DNA of 64,000 bases. Origin: Aricia agestis (taxonomy: Eukaryota; Arthropoda; Insecta; Lepidoptera; Lycaenidae). Every line of letters starts with the position of its first letter. Position 1 is the stretch's first letter. The notes under the pieces were generated by a model that was given only the letters and a program-made list of their open reading frames with translations, did not search any database and was not told where the DNA came from. The stretch is from NCBI RefSeq assembly GCF_905147365.1, contig NC_056412.1, forward strand, positions 18,592,001-18,656,000, written 5' to 3'. Shown here one piece after another: positions 53,822 through 63,924 of the stretch. A program made the position numbers and the translations under genes.

Positions 53822-56079
53822 GGTGCACCGGGAACATTCACGTGTAATGCATTATAGATTCGATTTTGAGCATTACATTACAATACTACCTGCCTGACCG
53901 ACGAGCATTCGCCTGTAATGTGCATTATAGATTCGACTTTGAGCATTACATTACAATACTACCTGCCTGACCGACGAGCATTCGCCTGTAATGTGCATTA
54001 TAGATTCGATTTTGAGCATTACATTACAATACTACCTGCCTGACCGACGAGCATTCGCCTGTAATGTGCATTATAGATTCGACTTTGAGCATTACATTAC
54101 AATACTACCTCCCTGACCGACGAGCATTCGCCTGTAATGTGCATTATAGATTCGACTTTGAGCATTACATTACAATACTACCTGCCTGACCGACGAGCAT
54201 TCGCCTGTAATGTGCATTATAGATTCGACTTTGAGCATTACATTACAATACTACCTCCCTGACCGACGAGCATTCGCCTGTAATGTGCATTATAGATTCG
54301 ACTTTGAGCATTACATTACAATACTACCTCCCTGACCGACGAGCATTCGCCTGTAATGTGCATTATAGATTCGACTTTGAGCATTACATTACAATACTAC
54401 CTCCCTGACCGACGAGCATTCGCCTGTAATGTGCATTATAGATTCGACTTTGAGCATTACATTACAATACTACCTCCCTGACCGACGAGCATTCGCCTGT
54501 AATGTGCATTATAGATTCGACTTTGAGCATTACATTACAATACTACCTCCCTGACCGACGAGCATTCGCCTGTAATGTGCATTATAGATTCGACTTTGAG
54601 CATTACATTACAATACTACCTCCCTGACCGACGAGCATTCGCCTGTAATGTGCATTATAGATTCGACTTTGAGCATTACATTACAATACTACCTCCCTGA
54701 CCGACGAGCATTCGCCTGTAATGTGCATTATAGATTCGACTTTGAGCATTACATTACAATACTACCTCCCTGACCGACGAGCATTCGCCTGTAATGTGCA
54801 TTATAGATTCGACTTTGAGCATTACATTACAATACTACCTCCCTGACCGACGAGCATTCGCCTGTAATGTGCATTATAGATTCGACTTTGAGCATTACAT
54901 TACAATACTACCTCCCTGACCGACGAGCATTCGCCTGTAATGTGCATTATAGATTCGACTTTGAGCATTACATTACAATACTACCTCCCTGACCGACGAG
55001 CATTCGCCTGTAATGTGCATTATAGATTCGACTTTGAGCATTACATTACAATACTACCTCCCTGACCGACGAGCATTCGCCTGTAATGTGCATTATAGAT
55101 TCGACTTTGAGCATTACATTACAATACTACCTCCCTGACCGACGAGCATTCGCCTGTAATGTGCATTATAGATTCGACTTTGAGCATTACATTACAATAC
55201 TACCTCCCTGACCGACGAGCATTCGCCTGTAATGTGCATTATAGATTCGACTTTGAGCATTACATTACAATACTACCTCCCTGACCGACGAGCATTCGCC
55301 TGTAATGTGCATTATAGATTCGACTTTGAGCAATCCATAGCAACTTGACTTCACTGGCACGTTGCATTGATGTTACAAGTTATAACAGATAATAACAAGG
55401 TACGCATTGTGATTGGTAATGCTCGATTCGCCTCCCTCACTGATGTAATGATTGACTCTGTAACGTTATGTCGGCTGTACACTCTCGCCGAGACACAGCG
55501 AGGCGGCCCGAGTGCGAGAGTGTAAATGGGTGCGCTCGCCTCATCTCGCCTGTCTCGGATCCTCTCGGTCCGGTGTCGGTATTTTGTGCCCGAGACAAAG
55601 GTTCTCGCGAGGAAAGCGAGCGCATTACTGTATACTCTCGCGTTTTTTTACTACTAGTCGCGCCGCTAGACAGTGCAGAACAGAAAAATAACAATAATAA
55701 ACGTCATTATCAGTCATTATCTGTGAGCAATAAAATTAAATATGATTATAGATCTTTGGATTACAATGATATCTTTCGATGCATGGTGAATGGTGATCAA
55801 TGATCATTGATCGTAGATATGTTTTCGCCATTTTGTTGATTTTTATTGTGTAAATATTTGGTAATTACTAATTATTTATAATAGCTCATAGCACAGAGAG
55901 CTACGGCAGCTGCAAGAGAAGTGTCCATCTTCTCTGAGTTCATAACTGCGATTGAACTAAGCGAGAATGTACATGATCGCACTCGGGCAAGAGGCTCTGG
56001 CACGAGACTCTCGCCCGAGAGTGTACAGCCGACATCACATTACAAGCGAATGCTACCGAGTCCCGGTGAGGGAGCACCT
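53822..56079. mobile_element. Candidate TTAA-flanked element with satellite and hairpin arms
   Basis: Ends GGTGCACCGGGAACATTCAC and, inverted, GGTGCTCCCTCACCGGGACT, each next to TTAA (53818-53821, 56080-56083). Inner inverted arms TGTCGGCTGTACACTCTCG lie at about 55469-55487 and 56014-56032. The left half is filled by the 73-bp array; its unit word AGCATTCGCCTGTAATGTG reappears once near the right end as AGCATTCGCTTGTAATGTG (inverted, 56035-56053). The small ORFs at 55437-55803 read the palindromic arms. Boundaries tentative. Confidence 0.55.
53838..55333 (+). repeat. 73-bp satellite array, about 20 units
   Basis: GCCTGTAATGTGCATTATAG recurs exactly every 73 bp from 53911 to 55298 (20 starts), preceded by one diverged unit. 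The first units carry CTGCCTGACC and sometimes GATTTTGAG; from about 54255 on they are almost identical with CTCCCTGACC. The last unit is cut at TTTGAGCA. Confidence 0.97.
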
Positions 56080-56083
56080 TTAA

Positions 56084-56784
56084 AACATTATTTCTAATAT
56101 ATTGTGATTTAAGTTTTATGATGCTAGATAATGCACACAATTCCGTTGCAATGAAATGAAATAATTGTACATTATTCCGTGATAATAACTTTACTATGTC
56201 CTTCTATCCATTAGCTCATGATAGTGTCCATACAAAATTTCACTAAAAAACGGTGCAGCAGTTTGAGCTGCTTTCGGGCGTTTTGGTCTAATTTCTAAGA
56301 ATTCTAACCAAAAAGATTAAGGAGTGGTTTTGGAAACCTAAGTTTGACCTAACCTAATCTAACCAAACCAAAAAGGTTTCCCAAAATATTTGTACCTTTT
56401 CTTTTAAAGGGATGAAAAAATGAAAGAGGCGAAAAATATGCTAAAAAGAAACAAAGGTACGATTTAAGCAAGCAAACAAAGCAAAAATAATAAATCGCTT
56501 CTACATAAATTCATTTAGTATAATGAAATATATCAATTCATCCCGCAATAATCAGATAATGATGATTGGAATTTAAAATGAATAAACGAATGTTTGCGAA
56601 AGAGCTTAAATTAAATCTGCAACAATGGAAACCAATACTCTGTTGGTAGTTTGCGTACAGAAGTTAGAGCAAGTTTTGGATCCATAATGTTTTAATGCAC
56701 TGCGCCCGGCTTGGTGGTTAAATAGGAAATTGTTTCCACTGTCTTCACATACGTGAATATATTTTGCAACAGTTAAATTTGTGT
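56084..56784. other. Intergenic, nothing recognised
   Basis: CTAACCTAATCTAACCAAAC microrepeats at about 56348-56373 and a tail-like phrase at 56232-56275. No gene. Confidence 0.4.
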
Positions 56785-57100
56785 ATTTTTTTTATGAAAT
56801 AAGGAAGCAAACGAGCAATCGGGTCACCTGATGGAAAGCAACTTCCGTCGCCCATGGACACACGCAACATCAGAAGAGCTGCAGGTGCGTTGCGGGCCTT
56901 TTAAGAGGGAATAGGATTACAGGGTAGGGGGAGGTAGGGAAGGGATTAGGGAAGGGAAGGGTAGGGGATTGGGCCTCCGGTAAATTCACTCACTCAGCAA
57001 AACACAGCGCAAGCGCTGTTTCACGCCGGTTTTCTGTGAGCCCGTGGTATTTCTCCGGTCGAGCCGGCCCATTCGCGCCGAAGCATGGCTCTACCATCGT
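56785..57100 (+). mobile_element. Rep-A copy
   Basis: Complete order from TATGAAATAAGGAAGCAAAC to CGAAGCATGGCTCTACC. Confidence 0.87.
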
Positions 57101-57149
57101 AATATATTTACTAGTTGAAACTTGAATGGAGAATATTACGCAAAAAGCA

Positions 57150-57300
57150 GAGGGCGCTACTAGTACATTATAAACCTCATATCAGAATATTGTCTGAAAA
57201 GTTGTCGAACGTCGAACAAAACATTTTGTTTACTGTATAATGTATATTATGCTGGACGCTGGTACAGCCTTTTGCGTGAAAACATTGCAGTATCATAATA
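57150..57300 (-). repeat. Rep-P copy 3, minus strand
   Basis: Complement of 23410-23590: GGGCGCTACTAG, GTCGAACGTCGAACAAAAC, TTGTTTACTGT, GCTGGACGCTGGTACAGCC, GCGTGAAAACATTGCAG. Confidence 0.65.
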
Positions 57301-57309
57301 TTTTACCAG

Positions 57310-57500
57310 ATGACGTCTGCAACTCCGCAGCGCCAAAATTCGTTTATCGCGCGGGAACCGTGCATTTTTCCGGGATAAAAAGTATCCTATGTCCTTTCCC
57401 GGGACTCAAAGTATCCCATACCAAATTTTAACAAAATCAGTTCTGCCGTTTGCACGTGAAGAGGTCACAGACAGAAACACTTTCGCATTTATATTTGTAT
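57310..57500 (+). repeat. Tail-1 repeat
   Basis: CCAAAATTCGTTTATCGCGC GGGAACCG, TCCTATGTCCTTTCCCGGGA, AAATTTTAACAAAATCAG, GTGAAGAGGTCACAGACAGA. Confidence 0.7.
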
Positions 57501-57670
57501 GTATTGCCGTATCGTTTGACAATGTAACTGCGAGGCTTGTCTCGCTGTACGCCGCTGGTATAATCGTCCAAGTTTGAAATGTTTGCATTCGAGATAGCGC
57601 TGTTATGACTGCGTCTCATCACATATCGGTTATCCCTATCTATGCAAAACGACGTATATTCCGCATATTA

Positions 57671-57933
57671 AGGCCAGCCGCACGTTTTTCGTATTCGATT
57701 TCCGAATTAGTTTTCTGTATTCGGAGTTCCGAATGCATGGAATCAGTAGAAAAAACATTATGGCACACGTTCGTTTTTTCTCCGAACGGAACGAATTCCG
57801 CACGTATGTTTTAAGTGCAACCCAGCACTTTCACGCTTAAAAAAATGAACGTTTGCACTAGTCTCACAGTATTCCTAATCGTAATTCCACATTAGGCAAT
57901 TGAATACGGAAAACGTGTGTATGCGGCCAGCCT
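57671..57933. mobile_element. TIR MITE, about 263 bp
   Basis: Left AGGCCAGCCGCACGTTTTTC GTATTC, right complement AGGCTGGCCGCATACACACG TTTTCCGTATTC. The interior has several CGAATTCCG-like words. Confidence 0.7.
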
Positions 57934-58100
57934 AAAGGCTGAAAAATTGAAATTCTTTATTAATAATACAAACCTACGAATAATAAAAACTAAGGAAGTA
58001 TTATAACTAACTTAAGTGTCAAAAAAATTGTCCATGAGTCGACAAAAAAATGTTGACAAAATGTGACCGGAATACATGCATACTTTATGCGTATTAGATT

Positions 58101-58924
58101 AGGAGGTCACGACATTTTTGGTAACGATATCCAAAATGACTTATTTTAGATTGAGAAGATAAAGAGCAACTCTCTGATGCCAAATATGTCGGTCTGATGC
58201 CTGCGTAAAATAGTTGTGTTCTCTGTATAGGGCGCCTGAAAACCCAGTTATCATGACCAAAAAAAATGATAAGGTAAATGGCTGAGTAAGTTATATTAGG
58301 TAAGTACTAATTGTTCTCATATCAGTAGCGTAAAAACTGACCAAATATTCGGTTGCGTTATGAAGCAACGAGCGTTCAAAGTACGTGACTTATATCGTGA
58401 CCAAAAAAAAATGATCAGGTAAATGGCTGAAAATTACAAATCGTAAACTGTTAGTACGTACTAGCTTATTGGCACCAAAACTGACCAAATATTCGGTTGC
58501 GTTATGAAGCAACGAGCGTTCAAAGTACGTGACTTATATCGTGACCAAAAAAAAATGATCAGGTAAATGGCTGAAATTACAAATCGTAAACTGTTAGTAC
58601 GTACTAGCTTATTGGCACCAAAACTGACCAAATATTCGGATGCGTTATGAAGCAACGAGCGTTCAAACGTGACTTCGTAACTGTAACCTAAACAACCTTA
58701 TACCCATGAATTACAACAAAATATTTGGTCAGCTTTGGTGTCACTAAGCTAGCACATACTGATACTTTACACTATGTTGTTTTCAGCCATTTAACTGATC
58801 GTTTTTTTTGGTCACAATAAGTTAACGTCAGACCGACATATTTGGCATCAGAGAGGTGCTCTTTATCTTGTCAATGCAATGTAAGTCATTTTGGATATCG
58901 TTACCAAAAATGTCGTGACCTCCC
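58101..58924. mobile_element. Long-TIR foldback element, 824 bp
   Basis: TIRs of about 100 bp: GGAGGTCACGACATTTTTGG, AACGATATCCAAAATGACTT, GATAAAGAGCA, CTCTCTGATGCCAAATATGT CGGTCTGA, repeated inverted at the right. Further inward both arms carry GACCAAAAAAAATGAT and TGACCAAATATT. The interior is a 143-144-bp tandem repeat. No transposase. Confidence 0.9.
58339..58680 (+). repeat. 143-144-bp tandem repeat, about 2.4 units
   Basis: GACCAAATATTCGGTTGCGT starts at 58339, 58483 and 58626; the third unit departs after GAGCGTTCAAACGTGAC. ORFs here read the repeat. Confidence 0.93.
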
Positions 58925-59027
58925 ATAGTATATTGTATTTGGTACACAATTTTGTGTAAATATAGAAGTGACAATTAATGTCAACGGCTTTATTTCATTT
59001 TGAGTGTTAGTGTTTCGTTGCTATCGA

Positions 59028-59110
59028 CGTCCTCTGCGGCTCAGTTAACTTGCACGGCCAAGGTTATGAATTCGATTCCCGCGATGGGACAAAATGTTTT
59101 CAATTTTCTT
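59028..59110 (+). repeat. tRNA-like SINE head
   Basis: GACGTCCTCTGCGGCTCAGT TAAC and ATGAATTCGATTCCCGCGA resemble tRNA A- and B-box zones, followed by GGGACAAAATGTTTTC. Not a tRNA gene: no cloverleaf could be formed by eye. Confidence 0.5.
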
Positions 59111-59539
59111 TTAATGAAATTTTTTATATAATATAGTTTTTAAACAATATAATCTTATTTTCGTACCGTACCGTACCGTACCCGTAACATTATTATTCAG
59201 AGAACTCAGCGACACGTCCATAAGACTATTATCACTTCCTACTGAGCAGGACCGAAATGATATCTTTCGCGGCAAAATGTTAATAACATTTTAACACGAT
59301 ACTGGACAATACAGGTAAAGCCTAATAGTAACATACAAGCGATCGATCGAGTTAGAGCGTTGAATCAACATTGTACAACGACTGTAACACAAAGCAGTTA
59401 ACGGAACTGTTGTTGTTGGAACAGTTTAGACAGACAACGGTTAATTTAATTGTTAAATTACACCCGAACTGTCTGAAGAGTGTAGGCTTCTAAATGCTGC
59501 AAACGCGAATGTGTTTTGATTTGAAAAATTTGTTTTATG

Positions 59540-59602
59540 CTATTGTATAGCTTTCGTCGCGGGCTTTCTTTGAGTCCCCGAGTGCCAACATGTATTGTTT
59601 TC
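59540..59602 (+). repeat. Element N, internally deleted
   Basis: TATTGTATAGCTTTCGTCGC GGGCTTT joined directly to GAGTCCCCGAGTGCCAACA, missing the middle present at 17722-17925. Confidence 0.6.
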
Positions 59603-59728
59603 TTTAATGACTATTAATTATATCTTTATTTGATTCAGATTCATTAATATTACGAAGAGGGGGCTACTAGCACATACTACTCTGTCAAGAAAGTACCGGG
59701 AAAAGATCAATAATACACAAACTGTTTG

Positions 59729-60446
59729 TTATTCATCCAAATTTATTTTATCACCTTCAAAGTATACTCCTTCAGAAACGATACACTTACGCCAATGAAT
59801 AATCCAATCATCAAAACATTTTTTAAACGTTGTTTACGGAATTGAGTTCAGTTCTCGCCGCGAATTCTCCATTATGTTTTCTACCGATTGAAAACGGTAG
59901 CCACGAAGTGGTAATTTGAGTTTAGGAAAAAGAAAGAACTCGGCTGGAGCCATATCTGGTGAATATGGTACTTTTTCGATGGTATATGTTGAGTGTTTGG
60001 TAAAAAATTCGTTCACAATGATTGCCTTGTGCGAAGGCGCATTATCGTGGTGCAAAATCCAAGAATTTTTTTCCATAAATCTGGCCTTTTTCGTCGAATT
60101 TTCTCTCCTAAATGCCGCATAACTATCAAATAATATTATTTATTTACCTTTCGGCAAGAATTCAGTGTGCAAACAAGTCATTATTTCCTTCACTTTTGCG
60201 ATGTTAACTTCAGTTGCAGACGTTGATGGCCTACCAGAGCGAGGCCAATCTTCCATCACAATATTTCGACCGCTTTTGAACGGTTTGTACTACTCATAAA
60301 CACTTGTTGCTTTCCATCAGGTGACCCGTTTGCTCGTTTGCCCCTTTTCCATAAGCCTTCTCTAACATTTTCAGTGACCCCAAACACGAAATTCCATTGG
60401 CGATGCAAAATTTAAGACAAACTCTTTGTTCGATGTTTTTGTCCAT
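59729..60446 (-). pseudogene. mariner transposase pseudogene
   Basis: IS630-Tc1-mariner type. N-terminal piece from the ATG at 60446 (MDKNIEQRVCLKFCIANG ... LEKAYG), then a Rep-A patch (60306-60353), then VYEWYKPFKSGR and WPRSGRPSTS (helix-turn-helix and linker zone). The central part with the first catalytic Asp is deleted; the frame resumes near 60110 with SWILHHDNAPSH (second Asp) and YSPDMAPAEFFLFPKLKLPL. The third acidic residue is Glu where many mariners have Asp, 34 residues after the second. A stop at 59834-59836 precedes a C-terminal piece ending GVYFEGDKINLDE. Non-functional. Subfamily undetermined. Confidence 0.88.
60306..60353 (-). repeat. Rep-A fragment inside the mariner
   Basis: GCTTTCCATCAGGTGACCCG TTTGCTCGTTTGCCCC only, about 48 bp of the Rep-A head, sitting between the transposase AYG and VYEWYK segments. 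Confidence 0.85.
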
Positions 60447-60539
60447 TATGAAAATTCGCAATACACATTAGATAATATGATATAACTAAAAATAGTACAT
60501 TCCCGATACTTTTTTGACTGAATGAAACTGTATACAGCA

Positions 60540-60740
60540 AATATTCGACCTAAAGACCGATCGAGAATATACTGCAAGCCCGCCACTTCAATTCGGGCGG
60601 GTACAATTTTTCGTGGAAAAAAAACTGTATGAAAATCTGTATGCTTGCTCCGGAGTCCGGACTAAAAACATCTCAGTGGAAACATGAAGATTTAATAATA
60701 CACAGAAATACTTTCGTATTAGAACATTAGTATGGCTATG
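60540..60740 (+). repeat. Degraded retroelement tail
   Basis: CAATTCGGGCGGGTACAATT TTTCG, CTCAGTGGAAACATGAAG, CTTTCGTATTAGAACATTAG TATGG; Tail-1-like. Confidence 0.45.
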
Positions 60741-61050
60741 TATACCTATTGTATAACATACAATAACAATGAATATTATTGTATTATATAGACAAATTCT
60801 TTCTGATAAACATAATTTTGCACCAAGTCGTTCGTAAAAAGCAGATAAAAAAGCAACAAAATTTTAAAAAGTAAATAAAGCAAACGATAACGAACTTTCG
60901 AGCGAAATTGCTTTACTTCGCTGCAAAATTACAATATAAAATGTAAGATAAAATGAACAAAGCAGTATGTAAGTCTTTCTCTGCATATTCTTTTAAAGTT
61001 TAGACAAAAGGTGGAGACAAAAAGTGTCCGTAATTGAGTACTCGCACACC
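60741..61050. other. Intergenic, nothing recognised
   Basis: No feature seen. Confidence 0.4.
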
Positions 61051-61275
61051 CCTAGGGCCTGATTACATTTACCGAGTAGGGAGGCGAGACAGTGGCAAAA
61101 CAGTGCAAACAACGCACCTGCAGCTCTTATGATGCTGCGAGTGTCCATGGGCAACGGTAGTTGCTTTCCATCAAGCGACCCGTTTGCTCGTTTGCCCCCT
61201 TTTTTTAGCAAAGAAATTTGATGAGCCAAGAGCACTGTCTCCCCACTTTACTCGGTAGGTGTAACATGGCCCTAA
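61051..61275. mobile_element. TIR MITE interrupted by a Rep-A fragment
   Basis: Left CCTAGGGCCTGATTACATTT ACCGAGTA, right complement CCTTAGGGCCATGTTACACC TACCGAGTA; both continue into GAGACAGTG. Confidence 0.75.
61103..61206 (-). repeat. Rep-A fragment
   Basis: AACGCACCTGCAGCTCTTAT GATGCTGCGAGTGTCCATGG through CGTTTGCTCGTTTGCCCCC; only the head part of Rep-A, minus strand, with no minisatellite or GCGCAAGCGC part. Confidence 0.85.
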
Positions 61276-61529
61276 GGTGTTAGCTTTCGCTCACACTTAT
61301 AGAAATGTTTCGAGATAGCATCACTTGTGTGCTTTTATACGTCATTTAGATAAATGTAAAATATCTGGAGAATTTACTGTAAAAAACACAATACTTTGTT
61401 TATATTAAGTTTGATATCGAATCCCATCATATTTTACTTCACAGAGTAAAGAGTAGTGTAATTTTATTATGTTAATATTACATACTACTGGAAATTATTG
61501 TTAAAAGTCTATCTATAATATTATTAATA

Positions 61530-61660
61530 ATGGCTCCCACGTGATTTTCTGTGACGGTTTCCAGTTTAATTGGAACCAGGCCAGTTACGCAGAAGTAATT
61601 TGTGGTGGTTGGTGCCCAAGTGGGTGAGAACTTCACAAGAGCACTCTTTCTTAGCTCCCT
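61530..61660 (-). mobile_element. SINE-2, 3' part only
   Basis: CTCCCACGTGATTTTCTGTG ACGGTTTCC, AGGCCAGTTACGCAGAAGT, GTGCCCAAGTGGGTG, CAAGAGCACTCTTTC. The body and head are missing. Confidence 0.65.
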
Positions 61661-62289
61661 TTAAATTAGCAGCATAATATAGAATTATATAGATGAGATA
61701 AAGTACGTAAACACATAAATGGATGAACTAACAATTTGAAAACTGTCGTTTTTTGCATAAATGGAGGCTTTAGTAGCGGGAAATAGTTCGACATAAAAAA
61801 TATGGCTTTTATGTATAGCTTGATATATTAGCTAGATGATGACATAAGTAAATTACCAACGTCATCAATCATCATCCTATAATTTGAACCAGTTTGTTTA
61901 ATTTAAAAGGAAAAAAAATTGTAATTGCTCATAATATGTTGTAAAATTTTTGTTACCCACTTCATCCACTCAGGTCTTCAAATGTCTTTGCGTTAAATTT
62001 TCTTTCTTAAAAGTGGCAGCTGCGAGCAATTATTCGTTGGGATATTTCCATACGCCCTGATAATGCACTCTTTGTTGGACGAAAGTGATGTCATAACGGA
62101 ATGAAAAGTATTTTTCTTGGGTAAATTATGGAATTTCTTTGCGGTTCTCAACTTGAGTAATGGTTCCGGCTAGTATTCCGCTGTAACTTTTTCGAACGTT
62201 AAAATTATCTAGAATTTTGGTATATTAAAATGTTTCGGAATAAAACATTCGAACTTCAAACTTTCTTTTGGTGTTTGAATTATACATAG
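61661..62289. other. Intergenic, nothing certain
   Basis: Possible weak similarity between 61730-61960 and 39935-40110 (both have GGAGCTTT/GGAGGCTTT, ATGTAG or TATGTATAG, GATGATGACATAAGTAAATT / GGTGATGAAGTAGATAAGTT and CACTCACGTCTTCAA / CACTCAGGTCTTCAA), so a diverged dispersed repeat is likely. No gene. Confidence 0.45.
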
Positions 62290-62465
62290 GTTCCCCTTTT
62301 TCCAGTTAAAAAGTAGCCTATGTCCAAAAGTAGCCTATGTCCTTTCTCAGGCTTTAGACTATCTGTGTACAAAATTTCATTACGATCGGTTCAGTAGTTT
62401 TGGCGTGAAGGCGATACAGACAGACAGACAGACGGAGAAACTTTCGCATTTATAATATTAGTATA
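62290..62465 (+). repeat. Tail-1 repeat, well preserved
   Basis: AAAGTAGCCTATGTCC (duplicated), TTTCTCAGGCTTTAGACTAT, AAATTTCATTACGATCGGTT CAG, CAGACAGACAGACAGACGG, TTTCGCATTTATAATATTAG. Confidence 0.75.
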
Positions 62466-63036
62466 GATTTGAACGGTATATCGTTTTACACAAAAACTTA
62501 AAAAAAAACTATTGTAACAACAAGTTAGGATACACAAAAAATCTTTTGTCTATTTGAAGTCTTCCGGTTCTATAAGCTAACCTTCTCTGGCCCCAGACTA
62601 CCTGTGATGTCCATTGTCCAGCGAACCAACAAAATTCCATTATAAAATATTAAAGCGAACCAACAATATTAAAATTTTACGCCACATTACGATATTTAGC
62701 AAGCTTATTAATGTTTGATGACAATATATTCAGTTAATTCGTATAATATTTCAGAGGAAATTTTAATCACGTTATTGTTGAAACATAGAAATATATATTT
62801 ATAGAATTATAATAACCGTATGCAGAATCAACAATGGCTTTATCGTGTGTAATCTAAAATTAATTAATGAAAAATATTAATTTAGTACTCAAATTATTCG
62901 GAAATTCCATATTTTTATTTAGGTTGGATTTATGTATGCAGTATGGCGACTCGCGGTTACCTCTTTACGCCTAAGCGCTGCACCGATTTTTAATATTATA
63001 GTCTGTATATTGTATAATCTGGCAGATCTTTAAATA
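62466..63036. other. Intergenic; a small duplication
   Basis: AGCGAACCAACAA occurs twice (about 62620 and 62653). Nothing else. Confidence 0.4.
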
Positions 63037-63582
63037 CTTAAGAGGAGTCCACACCGCCCATTTTTCCATACAAACGTTGTCCCCTGTTTCCTCCCTGAAT
63101 AATGCTAGTAGAGTTATATTTTTTTTCCTGAATATCTAGGGCCACTAATACAATGTCCCTACGTTTTCTTTTTTTTTTCAGAATTTTATCATTAAATAAG
63201 AATATGAACGTTCAAAAACCCAAAAAAATGGCCAGATTTTCCGCTGTGTTCAAACATCCAGAAAACAGATTTGGCTAGATTATACAAATAAAAAATAAAA
63301 CATAGGATCAGCTTAAGCCTTTCTTTAATCTTTAATGAAAAAAAGTACTTAAATCGGTTAAGTTTTGGAGAAGGAATCAGGGGACGACGAATCGTTGATT
63401 TTCTGCAGTTGTCTCTATCGCGTTCTGCGGTATAGGCTTGAGGTAAGGGACACAGCTACATATAGCTGTCTCCCTTACCTCAAGCCATATATTTCCGAAT
63501 ACCACTATGAAAAAAAGTACGTGTAATACATATATTACACGTACTTTTTTCATTTCTCTAGCCCCTGGTGTATCCTCTTAAA
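63037..63582. mobile_element. Element S copy 2, 546 bp, with two hairpins
   Basis: Inverted relative to copy 1 at 25476-25959; same TIR CTTAAGAGGA (right end CTTTAAGAGGA). About 60 bp longer owing to the palindromes at 63435-63486 and 63507-63553. Confidence 0.87.
63435..63553. repeat. Two adjacent inverted duplications in element S copy 2
   Basis: 63435-63458 pairs with 63463-63486 (one mismatch, 4-bp loop; GGCTTGAGGTAAGGG). 63507-63528 pairs with 63533-63553 (AAAAAGTACGTGTAATA). Copy 1 has a single version of each arm, directly adjacent (AAGTAAGTGTAATATCTATAG). Confidence 0.9.
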
Positions 63583-63924
63583 GCCACATAAAACATTGTC
63601 GTTTGCTTAAACATTTGCGTCCGTTGATAAAAACCCTCGATGCAAACTTGGCTGATATAAAATTCTCCAACAAACTAGGAAACATTTAACTTCGGAGTTT
63701 TCAAACTTGGATTTTTTGTTCTTTGCAGTTGTCAGTCGAGTTCCATTGACTAAGTCGCGACTAAGTTTGCGGCCTGAAAAACTTTGTAAGTATTAACGAC
63801 GTATGGCGCAAGTCCTCTTCAGGAATTATGAATAATTTTCCCTTGATTGTCTCTTGTTTTAGTTTCAAAATTAGTCCACTCGCCGCTGTCTTTTGAAGAT
63901 CCACAGTTAGTTGGTATTTTTAGG
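63583..63924. other. Intergenic, nothing recognised
   Basis: No feature seen. Confidence 0.4.

Larger units (their letters stand above)
58925..59680. other. Intergenic with two small repeat pieces
   Basis: Contains the SINE head at 59028-59110 and the element N remnant at 59540-59602; a GTACCGTACC pentamer run lies at 59161-59186. No gene. Confidence 0.45.
59681..60520 (-). mobile_element. Internally deleted mariner-type element
   Basis: Inverted ends TGTCAAGAAAGTACCGGGAA at 59683 and complement AGTCAAAAAAGTATCGGGAA ending at 60519. About 840 bp compared with about 1.3 kb for a full element. Encloses the broken transposase and a patch of Rep-A. Confidence 0.8.

Noticed and set aside
55437..55803. 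85- and 111-codon ORFs on both strands
   Set aside because: They lie in the CTCTCG-rich inverted arms of the satellite-bearing element and show no domain.
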